Origin: Thermoanaerobaculaceae bacterium
GTDB lineage: Bacteria; Acidobacteriota; Thermoanaerobaculia; Thermoanaerobaculales; Thermoanaerobaculaceae
Direction of reading: 5' to 3'
Length of the DNA: 5,517 bases
Assembly: GCA_022865555.1 (NCBI GenBank)
Contig: JALHTD010000162.1
Coordinates: 1 to 5,517, forward strand
The position numbers and the translations under genes are program-made. Numbering within the stretch: position 1 is the first letter of the stretch; every line of letters begins with the position of its first letter. The notes beneath the pieces were generated by a model. The model made no database searches and was not told where the DNA came from. It worked only from the letters and a program-made list of their open reading frames with translations. Shown here one piece after another: positions 5,302 through 5,517 of this stretch.

Positions 5302-5517
5302 ATGAGCACGAAGAAGAGGATCGGCGTGATCGGGTCGGGGGCGGTCGGCCAGGTGCTGGCCGGCGGGTTCGTCAAGCACGGCTTCGAGACCATGGTCGGC
5401 AGCCGCGACGTGGCGAAGCTCAAGGAGTGGGCGGCGAAGGCCGGTCCTCTAGCCAGGGCAGGGACGGTGCAGGAGGCGGCGCGGTTCGGTGACATCGTGG
5501 TGCTGGCCGTGAAGGGC
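5302..5517 (+). CDS. F420/NADP-type oxidoreductase, N-terminal part (cut by the window edge)
   Basis: Only the first 72 residues are inside the window; the frame is still open at the edge. The start IGVIGSGAVGQVLAGGF (7-23) contains the dinucleotide-binding turn G11-x-G13-x-x-G16. VGSRD (32-36) follows the second strand, where S34 and R35 commonly hold the 2'-phosphate of NADP. GDIVVLAVKG (63-72) is the fourth-strand region. This pattern fits the 'NADP oxidoreductase, coenzyme F420-dependent' family. Many bacterial members are annotated that way without proof that they use F420, so the cofactor is open; a 6-phosphogluconate- or pyrroline-reductase-like protein is less likely. A strong ribosome binding site and ATG support the start. 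Confidence 0.85.
   Translation, partial: MSTKKRIGVIGSGAVGQVLAGGFVKHGFETMVGSRDVAKLKEWAAKAGPLARAGTVQEAARFGDIVVLAVKG

Overview
The window is high-GC bacterial DNA (about two thirds G+C by eye, with strong G/C preference at third codon positions). It carries five protein genes, one cut by the right edge, and two intergenic stretches rich in palindromic repeats. No rRNA, tRNA, CRISPR array, transposase, phage gene or plasmid gene is visible. The mix of DUF1846, a secreted amidohydrolase, a HAD hydrolase, an SDR and an F420/NADP-type oxidoreductase, together with these intergenic repeats, suggests the chromosome of an uncultured soil or groundwater bacterium. Candidatus Rokubacteria/Methylomirabilota or a similar lineage is my impression only; no marker gene settles it.

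Layout, left to right: (1) 28-1542 (+), a full-length DUF1846 family protein with a TTG start behind a strong ribosome binding site. (2) 1543-1865, a non-coding stretch with four short hairpin elements of one family, three in direct and one in inverted orientation, followed by a plausible promoter. (3) 1866-3197 (+), an amidohydrolase with a signal peptide and all metal ligands of the Xaa-Pro dipeptidase-like group. (4) 3198-3530, a repeat mosaic holding three copies of a CCCTCTCCC/GGGAGAGGG palindrome and one element of the 'CATTCTGAG...GAAGAATCTC' type. (5) 3531-4244 (+), a HAD-superfamily hydrolase with an uncertain start. (6) 4362-5150 (-), a classical short-chain dehydrogenase/reductase, convergent with the HAD gene. 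(7) 5302 to the right edge (+), the N-terminal Rossmann part of an F420/NADP-type oxidoreductase, divergent from the SDR gene.

Nothing shows that the genes form one pathway. The three left-hand genes share a strand, but repeat-filled gaps of more than 280 bases separate them, so they are probably independent transcription units. The SDR and the F420-type oxidoreductase share a 151-base divergent region and might be co-regulated. I see no evidence for a new multi-gene system. The most informative signal is the hairpin family at 1549-1720, in which stem sequences differ between copies while pairing is largely kept.
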